DNA of 64,000 nt from Primulina eburnea (Eukaryota > Streptophyta > Magnoliopsida > Lamiales > Gesneriaceae), in NCBI RefSeq assembly GCF_022965805.1, contig NC_133103.1, positions 46,394,047 through 46,458,046 on the forward strand, written 5' to 3'. Shown here in pieces: positions 62,660 through 64,000 of this stretch. A program made the translations under genes and the position numbers. Position 1 is the first letter of the stretch, and each line of letters begins with the position of its first letter. The notes below the pieces were generated by a model, which saw only the letters and a program-made list of their open reading frames with translations, had not been told where the DNA came from and did not search any database.

Positions 62660-64000
62660 TCATTCTCGAATACATTTGGATGACATCTACATTGAATTAA
62701 AATATTTTTTTATTTTAAAAAAAATTCACAACTAAGTATTGAACTTTTTGAAATATTTTATTTTACTTAGAAATACTAAATTTCAATTTTAAAATACTTG
62801 ATTTAGTAAATGACATACTCAAAATTGGTATTAAAATACTGGATATTTGAAAATGTAACGCAAGTTCACCTAGTGATCGTATTTCCATCCAAGATCTATT
62901 TGGATGACATGTTCATTTCATTTAATTATTTTTTTTTTATTTTTAAAAACACAAATTCGCAATTAACCATTGAACTTTTTCAAGTACTTAGTTTTACTTG
63001 TGAAATACCTAATTTCAGTTTTAAAATAATTGATTTGGTAAATGAGATACTCCGAATAGGTATTAAAATACTGAATATTCGAATATGCAATTCAAGTTCA
63101 CCAAGTGCTCGTATTTTCATCCAAGATCCATTTGGATGACTTGTTCATTTCATTTAATTATTTTTTTATCTAAGAAAAACAATTTCGCAATTAAGCATTG
63201 AACTTTTTCAAGTATTTAGTTTTATTTGCGAAATATCTAATTTCAGTATTAAAATACTTGATTTGGTAATTGAGATACTCATAAAAGTTAATAAAATACT
63301 AGATATTCTAGTAGGCAATGTAATTTCACCAAATGCTCGCATTTCCATCCAAGATGCATTTGGATGACATGTACATTTCATTTAAATATTTTTTATTTTT
63401 AAAAGAAAAACAAATTCACAACTAAGCATTGAACTTTTTGAAATACTTATTTTTACTTGCGAAATACCTAATTTCAATTTTAAAATACTTGATTTGGTAA
63501 ATGAAATACTCATAATGAATATTAAAATACTGAATATTCGAATATGCAACGTAAGTTCACCAAATGCTCGCATTTCCATTCAAGATGCATTTGGATGACA
63601 TGTTCAATTCATTTAATTATTTTTTTATTGTAAAAAAAAAACAAATTCGTAACTAAGCATTGAATTTTTTCAAATACTTACTTTTACTTTCGAAATACCT
63701 AATTTCAATTTTAAAATACTTGATTTGATAAATGAGATACTCATAATGGGTATTAAAATACTGGATATTCGAATATGCAACATAAGTTCACCAGGTGTTG
63801 GTCTTTCCTTGAAAGATGTATTTGGACGACATATCCTTCTCATGTGATATCTATTTTGTAAAAAAATATATCAAATTCTCAACTAAGCATGAAACTTTTA
63901 AAGTAATTAGCTTACTTGATAAGTACCTAATTTCAGTTTCAAAATACTTGATTTCATAAATGAAATACTCAGAATAGGTAATAAAATACTTGATATTTCT
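62660..64000. repeat. Tandem array of an AT-rich unit of about 230 bp, running off the window
   Basis: The marker ATTTGGATGAC (or one-base variants) recurs at 62674, 62898, 63130, 63358, 63589 and 63820, spacings of 224, 232, 228, 231 and 231. Every unit has the same order: marker, T-rich/A-rich tract, AACTAAGCATTGAACTTTTT, CGAAATACCTAATTTCAATT, TAAAATACTTGATTTGGTAA, ATTAAAATACTGGATATTCG, then AAGTTCACCAAATGCTCGC and a TCCATCCAAGATGCA lead into the next marker. About 5.8 units are visible. Small frames within the array (109 codons at 62810, 65 at 63382) are products of the repeat and not genes. Confidence 0.95.

Noticed and set aside
62810..63139. 109-codon open frame at the right edge.
   Set aside because: It lies wholly inside the 230 bp tandem array and reflects repeat periodicity, not a gene.

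Overview
This is plant nuclear DNA, almost certainly from a dicot. The host genes are split by many GT-AG introns, the introns and spacers are AT-rich, and about a third of the window is transposon-derived (Ty1/copia, Ty3/gypsy, LINE, hAT-like and Mutator-like pieces). One short palindromic element recalls repeats I associate with Lamiales genomes, but that is memory and unverified. I found no prokaryotic, plasmid or organellar gene, no CRISPR array, and no tRNA or rRNA gene.

Four host genes could be rebuilt exon by exon with consistent reading phase. (1) 1418-13316, +: methionine aminopeptidase type 2, 11 coding exons, 430 aa. (2) 15116-17515, +: an organelle-type protein with an EMAP-II/Trbp111-like tRNA-binding OB fold, 3 exons, 268 aa. 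(3) 44088 down to 19842, -: a DUF3754 (TMEM143-like) membrane protein, 14 coding exons, 706 aa, spread over 24 kb because intron 2 alone is 11.6 kb. (4) 54455-61997, +: methylenetetrahydrofolate reductase, 11 coding exons, 599 aa. Genes 2 and 3 converge on a 2.3 kb spacer. Genes 3 and 4 diverge across a 10.4 kb spacer.

Mobile DNA fills the introns and spacers. MAP2 intron 1 holds a gypsy-type LTR region and a decayed copia pol, and intron 8 holds a 535 bp hAT-like element with a perfect 8 bp target duplication. The 17.5-19.8 kb spacer holds a Mutator-like MITE (a relative of one at 790-971) and a hAT-like element. DUF3754 intron 4 holds a copia tail and a hAT-like end. Intron 2 holds a 5'-truncated copia, three 3' fragments of related LINEs, a 1.22 kb solo LTR with a perfect 5 bp target duplication, and broken gypsy pol pieces. 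The 44.1-54.4 kb spacer holds a 733 bp hAT-like element, a structurally complete but coding-dead copia element (two LTRs, 5 bp target duplication) and a LINE scrap. MTHFR intron 9 holds a decayed copia RT.

The right edge (62660-64000) is an AT-rich tandem array with a unit of about 230 bp that runs off the window. I found no clearly new biological system. The items most worth a second look are a possible in-frame 85-codon cassette in the DUF3754 gene, the 230 bp array, the MITE families with readable target duplications, a probable GC-AG intron in MTHFR, and the strong antisense bias of intronic retroelements. Exon limits were placed by hand from splice signals, reading phase and remembered family sequence; transcripts would settle them.
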